Shown here in pieces: positions 23,032 through 36,336 of a stretch of DNA of 64,000 nucleotides. The notes under the pieces were generated by a model. That model saw only the letters and a list, made by a program, of their open reading frames with translations, was not told the DNA's origin and ran no database searches. Made by a program: the position numbers and the translations under genes. The stretch is from Cyrtodaria siliqua (taxonomy: Eukaryota; Mollusca; Bivalvia; Adapedonta; Hiatellidae), in assembly GCA_037043455.1 (NCBI GenBank), contig JAWPHD010001140.1, forward strand, positions 1 to 64,000. Direction: 5' to 3'. Position 1 is the stretch's first letter; each line of letters opens with the position of its first letter.

Positions 23032-23344
23032 TTTCAATGAATGAGGAAACCATTATATATTCTTGCAACTTTAATCAATGCCTGATCTGTGATTTTTACT
23101 AGATCAGCTCTGATGAAGAACATATTATGGTTTTGCAAATCATCAACATGGACGATTTAACTGTTTGTGTCTAAACATGAAAAGACACCAAACGGATCAG
23201 GTAAACACATGAGGACAAAAAAGGAATTCTAATTTATCTATTGATAAATTGATATGCATACGTATGAATATGTAAGTGTTATTACATGATTGCACGAAGG
23301 AAAAAAGACAACATCAATTCAAATGAGGTAATGTACATATATGG

Positions 23345-23412
23345 TTCCGTTCCGTTAAATACCAATACCCGGGAGGGGTGGAGGAGTGTAATGGTATTTA
23401 ACGGAACGTAAC
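23345..23412. repeat. CCGTTCCGTTAAATACCA foldback
   Basis: TTCCGTTAAATACCA and its inverted copy TGGTATTTAACGGAA enclose a G-rich loop (ACCCGGGAGGGGTGGAGG). The module recurs near 23745, 28795 and 31560 as part of block X. Confidence 0.75.
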
Positions 23413-24103
23413 GTACCCAGTGGGGTGGGGGTGGTAATTGTATTTAACGGAACGGAACAAGATTAAAACTGGGTTTATTTTACTGATCGACAAACTGTGT
23501 CCAGTAATAACAGTACTTCCTGTATAAGACATTAGTGGAAATGTTTCTGCTTTCAAAGGTATCTGTTCAGTATGTGTAAACATGACTAGATATGCTTACT
23601 TTCGCATTGATTCTCCAGAATATCAGAATATCTATTGATATGCATACATATGATTTAATGGGTATATGTAAGTGTTATTACATCATTGCACGAAGGTAAA
23701 AAGACATCACCAATTCAAATGAGGTAATGTATATATGGTTCCGTTCCATTTCGTTAAATACCAATACCCAGGGAGTTATGGTATTTAACAGAACGCAACG
23801 CAACAAGATTAAAATTGGGTTTATTTTACTGTAGACAAACTGTGTCAAGTAATAACAGTACTTCCTGTAAAAGACATCGGTGGAAATGTTTCTGCTTTCA
23901 AGGGTATCTGTTCAGTATAGTTGTAAACATTCATGACTAGATATATGCTTACTTTCACATTCATTCTCATTGATTCTCCAGAATGTCAGAATATCTATTG
24001 ATATGCATGATATGCATACGCATGATTTATTTAAATGGGTATATAAAAGTGTTATTACATCATTGTTCCGTTCCGTTGCGTTCGGCAAAGTACCAATAGC
24101 TCA

Positions 24104-24122
24104 TAGATAGATAGATAGATAT
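24104..24122. repeat. (GATA)n microsatellite
   Basis: Four to five GATA units. Confidence 0.85.
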
Positions 24123-24302
24123 TTTATTTATTATAGTACAACCTGTTTTACATATACGATACAAACAATCATTCAATATTCAAACAGCCAGCCTACAGAG
24201 GCTTATGATGCACTTTCAAGAAACACAAATGGTATACATAGGTGAGAAATACTTAGTCATTGCAAATAAAATTCCATAGTAAGGCTAAACAAAAATAATA
24301 CT

Positions 24303-25182
24303 GTGTTTCCGCTAACGTCTTGAAAAAAAATAGGGTAGGTAGGCATAACTTTTTTTTTTCTTTTTTTTTCACACGCGATATAAATTTGTAAAGGACATGT
24401 TTTCTTATTCGATTACGTAAAAAAAATGTCCGAAATTTTGTACCATCCAAACTACTATGACACCGCATTTTTACGGCCCGAACATTTCACAAACACTCAA
24501 TCAAAATACCATCAATTACAAACTTTGTTCATGCATTAATGTGTTTTGAATGACAAAAATGGTATTTCTTATCAAAAAGGAAAGAAAATACAGCCCTTAT
24601 AGCAGGATAATGTAGTTTTATGTCAATAATTGTCGATCTCAGTTGTGACAAACTGCCGATATTAAGCCAGGCAAAATATTCAAACTTCTTATTGTTTCAA
24701 TGTGTGTATAACACATTTTAATTACTTTATTGCAAGTGTTTTCACAGTTCACAATACACATGGGAGTATTTTGTCTTGAGGATCTTGAGATCAAGTAAGA
24801 TTTTGAGGATTTTTTTTTTAGACAGGCCCGACGGGCTCATTGTCTGTAAAATGAGACAGGCCCGGAATGGATTTCGAGGAGCCCCGGGCGTCTGGCTATC
24901 CTACTTTTCGAGCATTTGCGAGCAGTAAACTTGTTGCCATGTTGTTAAAATTAAGGACAAACTCGACAGATCTGACAACGATTTTTTGAAAAAACATTGT
25001 CATCGTGTGGACACCTGCATCGGTAGACGCTTTATTGACATGCGTTTCAAGTATCGGGACGACTAATTACCGGAAAGATTTATATTATGCGGAAAGATAG
25101 AAAAGAACAAAAACGATCGAACACATTTTTTGTTACAAAAACGGTGAAAAAAACTTTAGGGTCGGTCAGGTTAGCGGAAACA
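24303..25182. mobile_element. TIR element with GTTTCCGCTAAC ends
   Basis: Left TGTGTTTCCGCTAACG and right GGTTAGCGGAAACAGA are inverted copies; ~0.88 kb in between. Internally there are two GACAGGCCCG motifs and no protein. No convincing target duplication. hAT-like by terminal sequence only. Confidence 0.6.
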
Positions 25183-25467
25183 GAGAATTCATTTTGTTTG
25201 GCCTAACTAGTTCTATATTCTGTAGATTTTAAATGTAACATTTTCTTGCTACTACTCAGCCTACATATTTGGATTTAATTTGTGTGATAATTGTTCATAT
25301 TACATATATAATGTGCGTACATATTTTAATAAACAGTCACGTATAGACAGTTTGAACAGCATTAGATTAGACACCGGTATTTATGCAAATAAATAATCTT
25401 CTGTTTGTTACACTGATTCACATAAGTCACTCAAAATGTTCTGCTTGTGATGAACTTTGCTGTTTTG

Positions 25468-26086
25468 AGCTCTACTGATCAGAGATCAGCAGAGCTTATG
25501 CCGTGGTGCGGCGCCCTTCGTCCGTCTGTCTGTCCGTAAACTTTTTTTTGTAGCGACTACTCCTCTGAAACTACTGATTGGATTTTCATGAAACTTTACA
25601 GAAATGTTGCCCATGAAGTCTAGTTGATCCTAGCAAAAATTCATGTTGATGTGAAATCCAAGATGGCCACCAGATCTAAAAAATGGTTTATAAAAAACAA
25701 GTTTGTAACGACTTCTTCATGAAAACTATAAGTGATATTGATATGGGACTTTTTCTAAAATGATCAGCATGACATGATGTTAGTCCTTGTCGAAAATTGT
25801 TTTGATTCGACGTTAAACATGGCTGCCAGCGGCCATCTTTGTTTACATAGAGTTATATAATGAAAACTTGTAGCGACTACTCCTCTGAAACTACCTGACG
25901 GATTTTCATGAAACTACACAGGAATGTTGCTCTTGATGTCTTATTGATCCTAGCAAAATTTCAGGTCGGCCGGAAATTCAAGATGGCCGCCACGGCTAAA
26001 AATAATTTGTCAAAAAACAAGTCTGTAGCGACTACTTCCTGAAATCAAAATCAATCAGTAGAGCTTCAAGGTCATTGACCTCTTGT
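25468..26086 (+). mobile_element. Compact complete family A element
   Basis: Runs from AGCTCTACTGATCAGAGATC (5' hairpin) through two core half-units to AATCAGTAGAGCTTCAAGG, the TGACCT hairpin and CTTGT. At 619 bp it is the shortest complete copy in the window. Confidence 0.8.
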
Positions 26087-26289
26087 TCTGTTTATATTGA
26101 TGAACAAGACCAAAATCCGGTATCATGAACTTTGGTTTTGACACACATAGTAGCAATTTGCTGTATAAAATGTGAAAGTGAATCCACCATATTTGAAATT
26201 TTAAACAATTAGCATGAGAAGTTTGTCTACCCAATATTAAAATGGTTTTGGTGGAATTGTAATATCTCAAATATGTGGAATTTGTATAT

Positions 26290-27609
26290 TGCAGAAATGG
26301 GAAATGAAACTTCATAGGAGTGTTGCTCTTGATGTCTGGTTGATCCTAGCAAAATATCAGGTTTGCCGGAAATTCAAGATGGCCACCAAGGCTAAAAATA
26401 GATTATTAAAAAAGAAGTTTGTAGAGACTACTTCTTGAAAACTATAAGTAATACTGATATGGGACATTTTTTAGTATGATCAGCATGACATGATGTTGGT
26501 CTTTGTCGAAATTCTTTTGATTCATCATTAAACATGACTGCCGGCGGCCATCTTTGTTTACATAGAGTTACCGGTATATAGTAAAACCTTGTAGCGACTG
26601 CTCCTCTAAAACTACTTGACGGATTTTCATAAAACTTCACAGGAATGTTGCTCTTGATCCTAGCAAAACTTCAGATCGGCCAGAAATTCAAGATGGCCAC
26701 CACAGCTAAAAATAGATTTTTAAAAAATAAGTTTGTAGAGACTACTTCTTGAAAACTATAAGTGATATTGATATGGGACTTTTTCTAAAATGATCAGCAT
26801 GACATGATGTTGATCTGAGTTGAACATTATTTGGATTCGACGTTAAACATGGCTGCCAGTGGCCATCTTTGTTTACATAGAGTTATATAGTAAAAACTTG
26901 TAGCGACTACTCCTCTGAAATTACTTGACGGATGTTCATGAAACTTTACAGGAATGTTGCTCTTGATGTGTAGTTGATCTTAGAAAAATTTCAGGCTGGC
27001 CGGAAATTCAAAATGGCCGCCACGGCTAAAAATAGATCTAAAATAAATAAATTTGTAACGACTACTTCTTGAAAACTGTAAGTGATATTGATATGGACAT
27101 TTTCTAAAATGATCAGCATGACATGATGTTGATCCTTGTCTAAATATATTCCGATGCAACTTTAAACATGGCCGCTAGCGGCCATCTTTGTTTACATAGA
27201 TTTATGTAGCGTCTACTCCTCTGAAACTACTTGACACATTTTTATGAAACTTCACAGGAATGTTGCTCTTGATGTCTGATTGATCCCAGATTTTTTTGAG
27301 GTCGGCCGGAAATTCAAGATGGCCGTCATGGCTAAAACTAAAAACAGATTTTTAAAAAAAAGTTTGTAGCGACTACTTCTTGAAAACTGTAAGTGATATT
27401 GATATGGGACTTTTTCTAAAATGATCAGCATGACTTGATGTTGATCCTTGTCGAAAATTATTTTGAATCAAAATTAAACCTGGGCACCAGTTGCCATCTT
27501 TGTTTACATAGAGTTTGTATAGTAAACATTTGTAGTGACTACTCCTCTGAACTACTAGACGGATTTTCATGAAACTTCACAGGAATGTTGCTCTTGATGT
27601 CTAGTTGAT
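26290..27609 (+). repeat. Family A core array, segment H1
   Basis: Tandem ~310-bp units without element ends (GTAGCGACTACTCCTCTG anchor near 26592, 26901, 27207). It ends exactly at CTAGTTGATCC, where block X copy B begins. Nearly identical to H2 (29165-30389). Confidence 0.85.
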
Positions 27610-29164
27610 CCTTTTTAAGTCATGTTTATTTCCCATCTTCAATTACACAAAAGTTTCTGCTTTGCACTTAAAAGAGAAAAAAACAGACAAATGAGTTTTA
27701 AATGGGGACATATAGTGAGGACAATTAGGTCGAAACACATACTGTATGAGGACATTGTCTCATGTCGTTACAAGTCTCTCTGTTTTGTGTCGACTTTAAA
27801 TCTACGGTAGTAGATGTAACTGAAGGACACAGAGTTTGTCCTCACATGGTCATGTGTGTCCTCACATGGCAGGATTATGACTTATATTTGTCCTCACATG
27901 AACGGAGGTGTCATCTCTCTCTCTCTCCATGAAAAATCTAAATCACTAGATGGCAATTTTAAGGAAATGCCAAGATGAATAAACACATCTTCTATTTTAT
28001 TTTTTAAGAGAAAGTCTTGTAGTATTTAAAGATATTTTCCATTGTAATAACACTGCCTTTAAAGGGACACACGGAAATCAAACATTAATTTTAGCATCTC
28101 AATTTATTAACCTAGCATTATTTTGGCATTAAACATGTTAAACCTGCGCGCATATAATTAAATAAAGTGTTGAGTTTTCATTTTCCCTTCGTTGTTCTGT
28201 TAAATGTTTAACATTAACATGTTATATCAGTGAAATAAAGTCATCAGTTAGTAACGTGTAAAAACAACTCTTTTTTTTTAACTATTATAATTGCAACGTT
28301 GCAATGCCATCTCTTGTTTACATACGAGTTTCCGATTACGGGTTTCCGATTACGCATGCAGTTCATGTAAGATTTGCATATAAATACCAGTGTAGCCAGT
28401 GTTTGTAAGAAAAAAGGAGCAGAACCTAATATGCTGTTCAATGTGACCAGAGATCAGCATGTTTTTACCGATTTCAATGAATGAGGAAACCATTATATAT
28501 TCTTGCAACTTTAATCAATGCCTGATCTGTGATTTTTACTAGATCAGCTCTGATGAAGAACATATTATGGTTTTGCAAATCATCAACAACATGGTCGATT
28601 TAACTGTTTGTGTCTAAACATGAAAAGGCACCAAACGGATCAGGTGAACACATGAGGACAAAAAAGGAATTCTAATTTATCTATTGAATAATTGATATGC
28701 ATACGTATGAATATGTAAGTGTTATTACATGATTGCACGAAGGAAAAAAAGACAACATCAATTCAAATGAGGTAATGTACATATATGGTTCTGTTCCGTT
28801 AAATACCAATACCCGGGAGGGGTGGAGGAGTGTAATGGTATTTAACGGAACGGAACGTACCCAGTGGGGTGGGGGTGGTAATTGTATTTAACGGAACGGA
28901 ACAAGATTAAAACTGGGTTTATTTTACTGATCGACAAACTGTGTCCAGTAATAACAGTACTTCCTGTATAAGACATTAGTGGAAATGTTTCTGCTTTCAA
29001 AGGTATCTGTTCAGTATGTGTAAACATGACTAGATATGCTTACTTTCGCATTGATTCTCCAGAATATCAGAATATCTATTGATATGCATACATATGATTT
29101 AATGGGTATATGTAAGTGTTATTACATCATTGCACGAAGGAAAAAAGACATCACCAATTCAAAT
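27610..29164. repeat. Paralogous block X, copy B (empty sites)
   Basis: Same order as copy A but lacking the HINE (empty at ~28318) and the SINE (empty at ~28470-28482). It ends at CAAATGA, where family A core resumes with ATAGATTATTAAAAAAG. Confidence 0.9.
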
Positions 29165-30389
29165 GAATAGATTATTAAAAAAGAAGTTTGTAGCGACTAC
29201 TTCTTGAAAACTATAAGTAATACTGATATGGGACATTTTTTAGTATGATCAGCATGACATGATGTTGGTCCTTGTTGAAATTCTTTTGATTCATCATTAA
29301 ACATGACTGCCGGTGGCCATCTTTGTTTACATAGAGTTACCGGTATATAGTAAAACCTTGTAGCGACTGCTCCTCTAAAACTACTTGACGGATTTTCATG
29401 AAACTTCACAGGAATGTTGCTCTTGATGTGTAATTGATCCTAGCAAAAGTTCAGATCGGCCAGAAATTCAAGATGGCCACCACAGCTAAAAATAGATTTT
29501 TAAAAAATAAGTTTGTAGAGACTACTTCTTGAAAACTATAAGTGATATTGATATGGGACTTTTTCTAAAATGATCAGCATGACATGATGTTGATCTGAGT
29601 TGAACATTATTTGGATTCGACGTTAAACATGGCTGCCAGTGGCCATCTTTGTTTACATAGAGTTATATAGTAAAAACTTGTAGCGACTACTCCTTTGAAA
29701 CTACTTGACGGATGTTCATGAAACTTTACAGGAATGTTGCTCTTGATGTGTAGTTGATCTTAGAAAAATTTCAGGCTGGCCGGAAATTCAAAATGGCCGC
29801 CACGGCTAAAAATAGATCTAAAATAAATAAATTTGTAACGACTACTTCTTGAAAACTGTAAGTGATATTGATATGGACATTTTCTAAAATGATCAGCATG
29901 ACATGATGTTGATCCTTGTCGAAATATATTTCGATGCAACTTAAAACATGGCCGCTAGCGGCCATCTTTGTTTACATAGATTTATGTAGCGACTACTCCT
30001 CTGAAACTACTTGACACATTTTTATGAAACTTCACAGGAATGTTGCTCTTGATGTCTGATTGATCCCAGATTTTTTTTAGGTCGGCCGGAAATTCAAGAT
30101 GGCCGCCATGGCTAAAACTAAAAACAGATTTTTAAAAAAAAGTTTGTAGCGACTAGTTCTTGAAAACTGTAAGTGATATTGATATGGGACTTTTTATAAA
30201 ATGATCAGCATGACTTGATGTTGATCCTTGTCGAGAATTATTTTGAATCAAAATTAAACCTGGGCACCAGTGGCCATCTATGTTTACATAGAGTTTGTAT
30301 AGTAAACATTTGTAGTGACTACTCCTCTGAACTACTAGACGGATTTTCATGAAACTTCACAGGAATGTTGCTCTTGATGTCTAGTTGAT
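29165..30389 (+). repeat. Family A core array, segment H2
   Basis: Copy of H1. The same 70-codon minus-strand frame occurs in H1, H2 and H3 with few substitutions, which shows recent duplication rather than coding. Confidence 0.85.
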
Positions 30390-31942
30390 CCTTTTTAAGT
30401 CATGTTTATTTCCCATCTTCAATTACACAAAAGTTTCTGCTTTGCACTTAAAAGAGAAAAAAACAGACAAATGAGTTTTAAATGGGGACATATAGTGAGG
30501 ACAACTAGGTCGAAACACATACTATATGAGGACATTGTCTCATGTCGTTACATGTCTCTCCGTTTTGTGTCGACTTTAAATCTACGGTAGTAGATGTAAC
30601 TGAAGGACACAGAGTTTGTCCTCACATGGTCATGTGTGTCCTCACATGGCAGGATTATGACTTATATTTGTCCTCACATGAACGGAGGTTTCATCTCTCT
30701 CTCTCTCCATGAAAAATCTAAATCACTAGATGGCAATTTTAAGGAAATGCCAAGATGAATAAACACAATCTTCTATTTTATTTTTTAGGAGAAAGTCTTG
30801 TAGTATTTAAAGATATTTTCCATTGCAATAACACTGCCTTTAAAGGGACACACGGAAATCAAACATTAATTTTAGCATCTCAATTTATTAACCTAGCATT
30901 ATTTTGGCATTAAACATGTTAAACCTGCGCGCATATAATTAAATAAAGTGTTAGAGTTTTCATTTTCTCTTCGTTGTTCTGTTAAATGTTTAACATTAAC
31001 ATGTTATATCAGTGAAATAAAGTCATCAGTTAGTAACGTGTAAAAACAACTCTTTTTTTTAACTATTATAATTGCAACGTTGCAATGTCATCTCTTGTTT
31101 ACATACGAGTTTCCGATTACGGGTTTCCGATTACGCATGCAGTTCATGTAAGATTTGCATATAAATTCCAGTGTAGCCTGTGTTTGTAAGAAAAAAGGAT
31201 CAGAACCTTATATGCTGTTCAATGTGACCAGAGATCAGCATGTTTTTACCGATTTCAATGAATTAGGAAACCATTATATATTCTTGCAACTTTTATCAAT
31301 GCCTGATCTGTGATTTTTACTAGATCAGCTCTGATGAAGAACATATTATGGTTTTGCAAATCATCAACATGGACGATTTTAACTGTTTGTGTGTAAACAT
31401 GAAAAGGCACCGAACGGATCAGGTAAACACATGAGGACAAAAAAGGAATATTAATGTATCTATTGATATGCAGACGTATGAATATGTCACTGTTATTACA
31501 TAATTTCTCGAAGGAAAAAAGACAACATCAATTCAGATGAGGTAATGTACATATATGGTTCCGTTCCGTTAAATACCAATACCCGGGTGGGGATGGGAGG
31601 GGGATGTGTAATGGTATTTAACGGAACGGAACGCACCCAGTGGGGTGGGGGTGGTAATGGTATTTAACAGAACAGAATGGAACAAGGATAAAATTGGGTT
31701 TTTACTGATCGACAAACTGTGTCCAGTAATAACAGTACTTCCTGTATAAGACATTAGTGGAAATGTTTCTGCTTTCAAAGGTATCTGTTCAGTGTATGTA
31801 AACATGACTAGATATGCTTACTTTCCATTGATTCTCCAGAATATCAGAATATCTATTGATATGCATACATATGATTTAATGGGTATATGTAAGTGTTATT
31901 ACATCATTGCACGAAGGAAAAAAGACATCACCAATTCAAATG
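30390..31942. repeat. Paralogous block X, copy C (empty sites)
   Basis: Begins 2780 bases after copy B with the identical junction CTAGTTGATCCTTTTTAAG. Empty for both the HINE (~31099) and the SINE (~31252). Confidence 0.9.
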
Positions 31943-33817
31943 AATAGATTATTAAAAAAGAAGATTGTAGCGACTACTTCTTGAAAACTATAAGTAATAC
32001 TGATATGGGACATTTTTCAGTATGATCAGCATGACATGATGTTGGTCCTTGTCGAAATTCTTTTGATTCATCATTAAACATGACTGCCGGCGGCCATCTT
32101 TGTTTACATAGAGTTATATAGTAAAACCTTGTAGCGACTACTCCTTTAAAACTACTTGACGGATTTTCATGAAACTTCACAGGAATGTTGCTCTTGATGT
32201 GTAATTGATCCTAGCAAAATTTCAGATCGGCCAGAAATTTAAGATGGCCACCACAGCTAAAAATAGATTTTTAACAAATAAGTTTGTAGAGACTACTTCT
32301 TGAAAACTATAAATGATATTGATATGGGACTTTTTCTAGAATGATCAATATGACATGATGTTGATCTGAGTCGAACATTATTTGGATTGGACGTTCAACA
32401 TGGCTGCCAGTGGCCATCTTTGTTTACATAGAGTTATATAGTAAAAACTTTTAGCGACTACTCCTCTGAAACTACTTGACGGATGTTCATGAAACTTCAC
32501 CGGAATGTTGCTCTTGATGTCTAGTTGATCATAGAAAAATTTGAGTTTGGCCGGAAATTCAAAATGGCCGCCACGGCTAAAAATAGATTTAAAATAAATA
32601 AATTTGCAGCGACTACTTCTTGAAAACTGTAAGTGATATTGATATGGGACTTTTTCTGAAATGATCAGCATGACAAGATGTTGATCCTTGTTGAAAATTA
32701 TTTTGATTTGACATTAAACATGGCTGCCAGTGGCCATCTTTGTTTACCTAGAGTTATATAGTAAAAACTTCAACTTGTAGCGACTACTCCTCTGAAACTA
32801 CTTGACATTTTTTTATGAAACTTCACAGCAATGCTGACCTAGCTATCAAAATCTATCAGTAGAGCTTCAAGGTCATTGACCTCTTGTTTAAAAACAAGTT
32901 TGTAATGACTACTTCTTGAAAACTATAAGAGATATTGATATGGGCATTTTTCTAAAATGATCAGCATGACATGATGTTGGTTTTTGACGAAAATCGTTTT
33001 GATTTGACGTTAAACATGGCTGCCAGCGACCATCTTCGTTTACATAGAGTTATATAGTAAAAACTTGTAGCGACTACTCCTCTGAAACTACTTGATGGAT
33101 TTTCATGAAACTTCACATGAATGTTGCCCTTGATGTCTAGTTGGTCCTAGCAAAATTTCAGGTTTGCCAAAAATTCAAGATGTCTGCCACGGCTAAAAAT
33201 AGATTTTTAAAAACAACTTTGTAGTGACTACTTTTTGAAAACTGTAAGTGATATTAATATGAGACTTTTTATAAAATGATTAGCATGACATGATGTTGGT
33301 CATTGTCGAAAATCATTTTGAATCTGTATTTACTATTAAACATGGCTGAGCCGCCATCTTTGTTTACATAGTGTTATGTGGTAAAAACTTGTAGCAACTA
33401 CTCCTCTGAAACTACACGACGGATTTTCATGAAACTTCACTGGAATATTGCTTTTTATATCTAGTTGATCCTAGCCTAATTTCAGGTCAGCCGGAAATTC
33501 AAGATGGCCGCCACTGCTAAAAATAGGTTTTTAAAAGGCAAGATTTTAGCAACTACTTCTTGAAAACTATAAGTGATATTGATATGGGACTTATTCTAAA
33601 ATGATCAGCATGACATGATGTTGGTCCTTGACAAAAATTATTTTGATTCAACATTAAACATGGTTGCCAGTGGCCATCTTTGTTTACATTGAGTTATATA
33701 TGAAAACGTCTAACGACTACTTTGAAATTAATTGAGAGATTTTCATGAAACTTCACAGGAATGCTGATCTAGCTTTCAGAACCTGCCATTAGAGCTTCAA
33801 GGTCATTGACCTCTTGT
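31943..33817 (+). mobile_element. Family A core array H3 with two 3' ends
   Basis: Continues from block X copy C. A complete 3' end (ATCAGTAGAGCTTCAAGG, hairpin, CTCTTGT) lies at ~32855-32887, then more core units, then a second 3' end at ~33787-33817. Two 3' ends in line suggest a tandem or nested arrangement of elements. Confidence 0.8.
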
Positions 33818-33880
33818 TTGAGTGGTTATGTCGCTTTTTGCAACTTTGAAAATGTACTTACTGACCAAATTGACACTGGT

Positions 33881-34413
33881 TAGTGCCATCGCAATCTCAC
33901 GTTTTAATTATTTTTTTTTGTTTGCTAACCAAACTTTGTGCAAACCTCGCATATTTGATCTTGTTTTCTCGCTTTCTCACTATATTCTACAATTAAATAA
34001 ACACAAGGATTGCTAGCATAACCTCACTATTTTAGCTCGTTTTCAAGAGATTGCGAAATAAATCTTCCATTCTCGCCCTCTTCTACATTGAAAAAAATCG
34101 CGAGAATTACGTGAAGTTTGGGTTAGCAGACCTCGCGTTTTTTTCTCCAATGTACCTGAGGCCGAAAATGGGAAGAATATATCTTATTCTCACGAACTCT
34201 TAAAAATGAAATCGCGAGGTTTGCACGAAGTTTGATTTGCAATCTTCCGGTTTTTTCATTGTCGAATAGGGCGATATAAAATCGCGATGTTTACCCGAAG
34301 TGTGATTTGCAATCCTTTAGTTTTTTTCATTGTAGAATAATGCGAGATTGCAAGATTTATTTCGAATTCTTGCAATCTCGCAAAATTTAAAATGCGAGAT
34401 CACGATGGCCCTA
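33881..34413. mobile_element. TIR element with TAGxGCCATCG ends
   Basis: Left TAGTGCCATCGCAATCTCAC and right GTGATCTCGC-type inverse (GCGAGATCACGATGGCCCTA) form ~23-bp imperfect TIRs. Interior has repeated GCGAGA motifs and two ~72-bp imperfect direct units (TGATTTGCAATC...TTTTTTCATTGT). Non-coding, 0.53 kb. Confidence 0.7.
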
Positions 34414-34888
34414 ACAGGATTCCGTACACAGGCACTATGACTGGTCACTCGTATTTGGCACAGACCTAATAACAATTTTTTTTATTAATATGTCTGTGTA
34501 TTTGGGGATGGCATGAGATTATTTTACACACAGTTATGAAACATTACTAGTGGCGTTGGCCTTGAGAGGCCTTGTTGAATGAAAGTCAAACATTCGCCAG
34601 AGAGGTTACACAATGACATTTCTAACTCGTACATGTGTGTGGTTTATAGCATCATTAAGTGCGAAAGTGTTAAAGGTCACTTCAAGCTTTGTATGATGAA
34701 CCACTCACTGATCGACTGCCACGATGTTGCAAACCTTTCTGAACGAATTTTATCACGTTTTAATCAGCACTGGTGAATTGCTAATGGGTCGTTAGACAAA
34801 GGTCGGTTTTATTAGGCCAACAGTGCTTCGTTAGAAAAATAATATTTGTCTCGAGAATATGTGTCTGTGTTCGAATGAAATTCGTGTC
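34414..34888. other. No feature seen
   Basis: Spacer with a 65-codon frame lacking any domain or splice support. Confidence 0.4.
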
Positions 34889-35690
34889 CCAACATGTGGG
34901 GACATGTCCCGAAGAAACCGAAAGATCGTCTCCCTTTTGGTGTGAGGACCAATACTGGTCGTATCGCAATGTGTGATTCTTTGCTAATAAAAGGAAGGTG
35001 TTTGGATCTGTCCCGGAGTGCAAATCTCTGCTAATAAAAGGAAGTAATCATGTGGGGACATGTCCTGAGGAAACTGAGAGATCCTCTCTCTTTTGGTGTG
35101 GGGACCCGCAACCGTCCCCATATCCTACTCTCAGAAGTAATGTCATTGGGAGCAATAAAAACGATCCACAGTGGTCAATGGGAGGTAACCGTGATACTAT
35201 ATGAATGAGAGAGTTTCGTGTAATAGGTTCGGCGAAATGCAGATCTCTGCTAATAAAAGGAAGCAATCATGTGGGGACATGTCCTGAGGAAACCGAGAGA
35301 TACTCTCTCTTTTGGTGTGGGGACCCGCAACCGTCCTCATATCCTACTCTCAGATGTAATGTAACTGGGAGCAATAAAAACGAGCCACAGTGGTCAATGG
35401 GAGGTAACCATGATAATATATGAATGAGAGAGTTTCGTGTAATAGGTTCGACGAAATGCAAATCTCTGCTAATAAAAGGAAGCAATCATGTGGGGACATG
35501 TCCTGAGGAAACCGAGAGATCTCTCTCTTTTGGTGTGGGGACCCTCAACCGTCCTCATATCCTACTCTCAGATGTAATGTAACTGGGAGCAATAAAAACG
35601 ATCCACATTGGTCAATGGGAGGTAACCATGATACTATATGAATGAGAGAGTTGTGTGTAACAGGTTCGGAAAAGGATGTCCCCAGATAAC
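34889..35690. repeat. 219-bp satellite, ~3.7 copies
   Basis: Anchor CATGTGGGGACATGTCC recurs at ~34892, 35049, 35269 and 35488; the two complete periods are 219. As 219 is divisible by 3, near-complete frames open on both strands in every unit, each starting and stopping once per unit; I regard them as non-coding. The (GA)n-linked module (TCCTCACATGAACGG, then (GA)n) follows at ~35708-35762. Confidence 0.92.
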
Positions 35691-35762
35691 CGGTTTGAGT
35701 GCATGGTCCTCACATGAACGGTCGAATCGTCTAGAGAGAGAGAGAGAGAGTGTGAGAGAGAG

Positions 35763-36260
35763 ATTTCGATGTAAAACACAGAGTATATGTATATTTGAAT
35801 ATGAAACATTTTTACACAGTGATTATTTTTGTCATTTTCATTTTTTATCAGCCCTATGACGCAAACTTGAGTTTTGACTCAAGTAGTTTCAGTTAAATAC
35901 ATAAAGGCCAACAATGAAAGATAAAGCAATCTGAAGATAAATTGCTTTCTAGCAGGTTGTTTTATTGCTAGAGGTATTTTGCAGTGCTCCAGTTCAATTT
36001 ATTACATAAATATGTAAACACCAATTCACGACAAGCTGATTATATTAAACAAACCGCCGCACACACTGCACATATCATAAATAATATTTAATCCTCCTTG
36101 ACAGTAAAACAACACAATAAGTGTCTAAGTCCAACTATGATCAAATTGGTACCAACGTATGTATCAGCGTTACGCCTGTATTAGCTTTCAACTGTTGTAC
36201 AGAGTACCATGACCGGAAATATAAGCTGAAGTCAAAATGTAGTCTAGAGCACGCGTACGT
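35763..36260. other. No feature seen
   Basis: AT-rich spacer downstream of the 219-bp satellite. Confidence 0.4.
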
Positions 36261-36266
36261 ATATGC

Positions 36267-36336
36267 AAGCCAGTAATTGGCCCATTATACCGAGTATCAT
36301 GAAGCCAGTAATTGGCCCATTATACCGAGTATCATG
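36267..36336. repeat. 35-bp tandem duplication
   Basis: Two adjacent identical 35-bp copies starting AAGCCAGTAATTGGCCC and ending TATCATG. Confidence 0.9.

Larger units (their letters stand above)
21091..23700. repeat. Paralogous block X, copy A (with two insertions)
   Basis: Homologous to copies B and C, beginning AATCATGTTTATTTCCCATC. It contains TGTCCTCACATG motifs, (CT)n, an AAAGGGACACACGG MITE arm, then GTTTCCGATTACGGGTTTCC and a CGTTCCGTTAAATACCA foldback. It is longer than B and C because it holds a HINE insertion and a SINE insertion that they lack. Frames of ~62 codons repeat among the copies but have no domain or splice evidence. Confidence 0.9.

Noticed and set aside
21099..30590. 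62-codon frame conserved at 21.1, 27.6 and 30.4 kb
   Set aside because: Conservation is explained by recent duplication of block X; no splice signals or domain.
35048..35485. 72-codon frames on both strands repeated head to tail
   Set aside because: Satellite period divisible by three; frames mirror on both strands and lack any domain.
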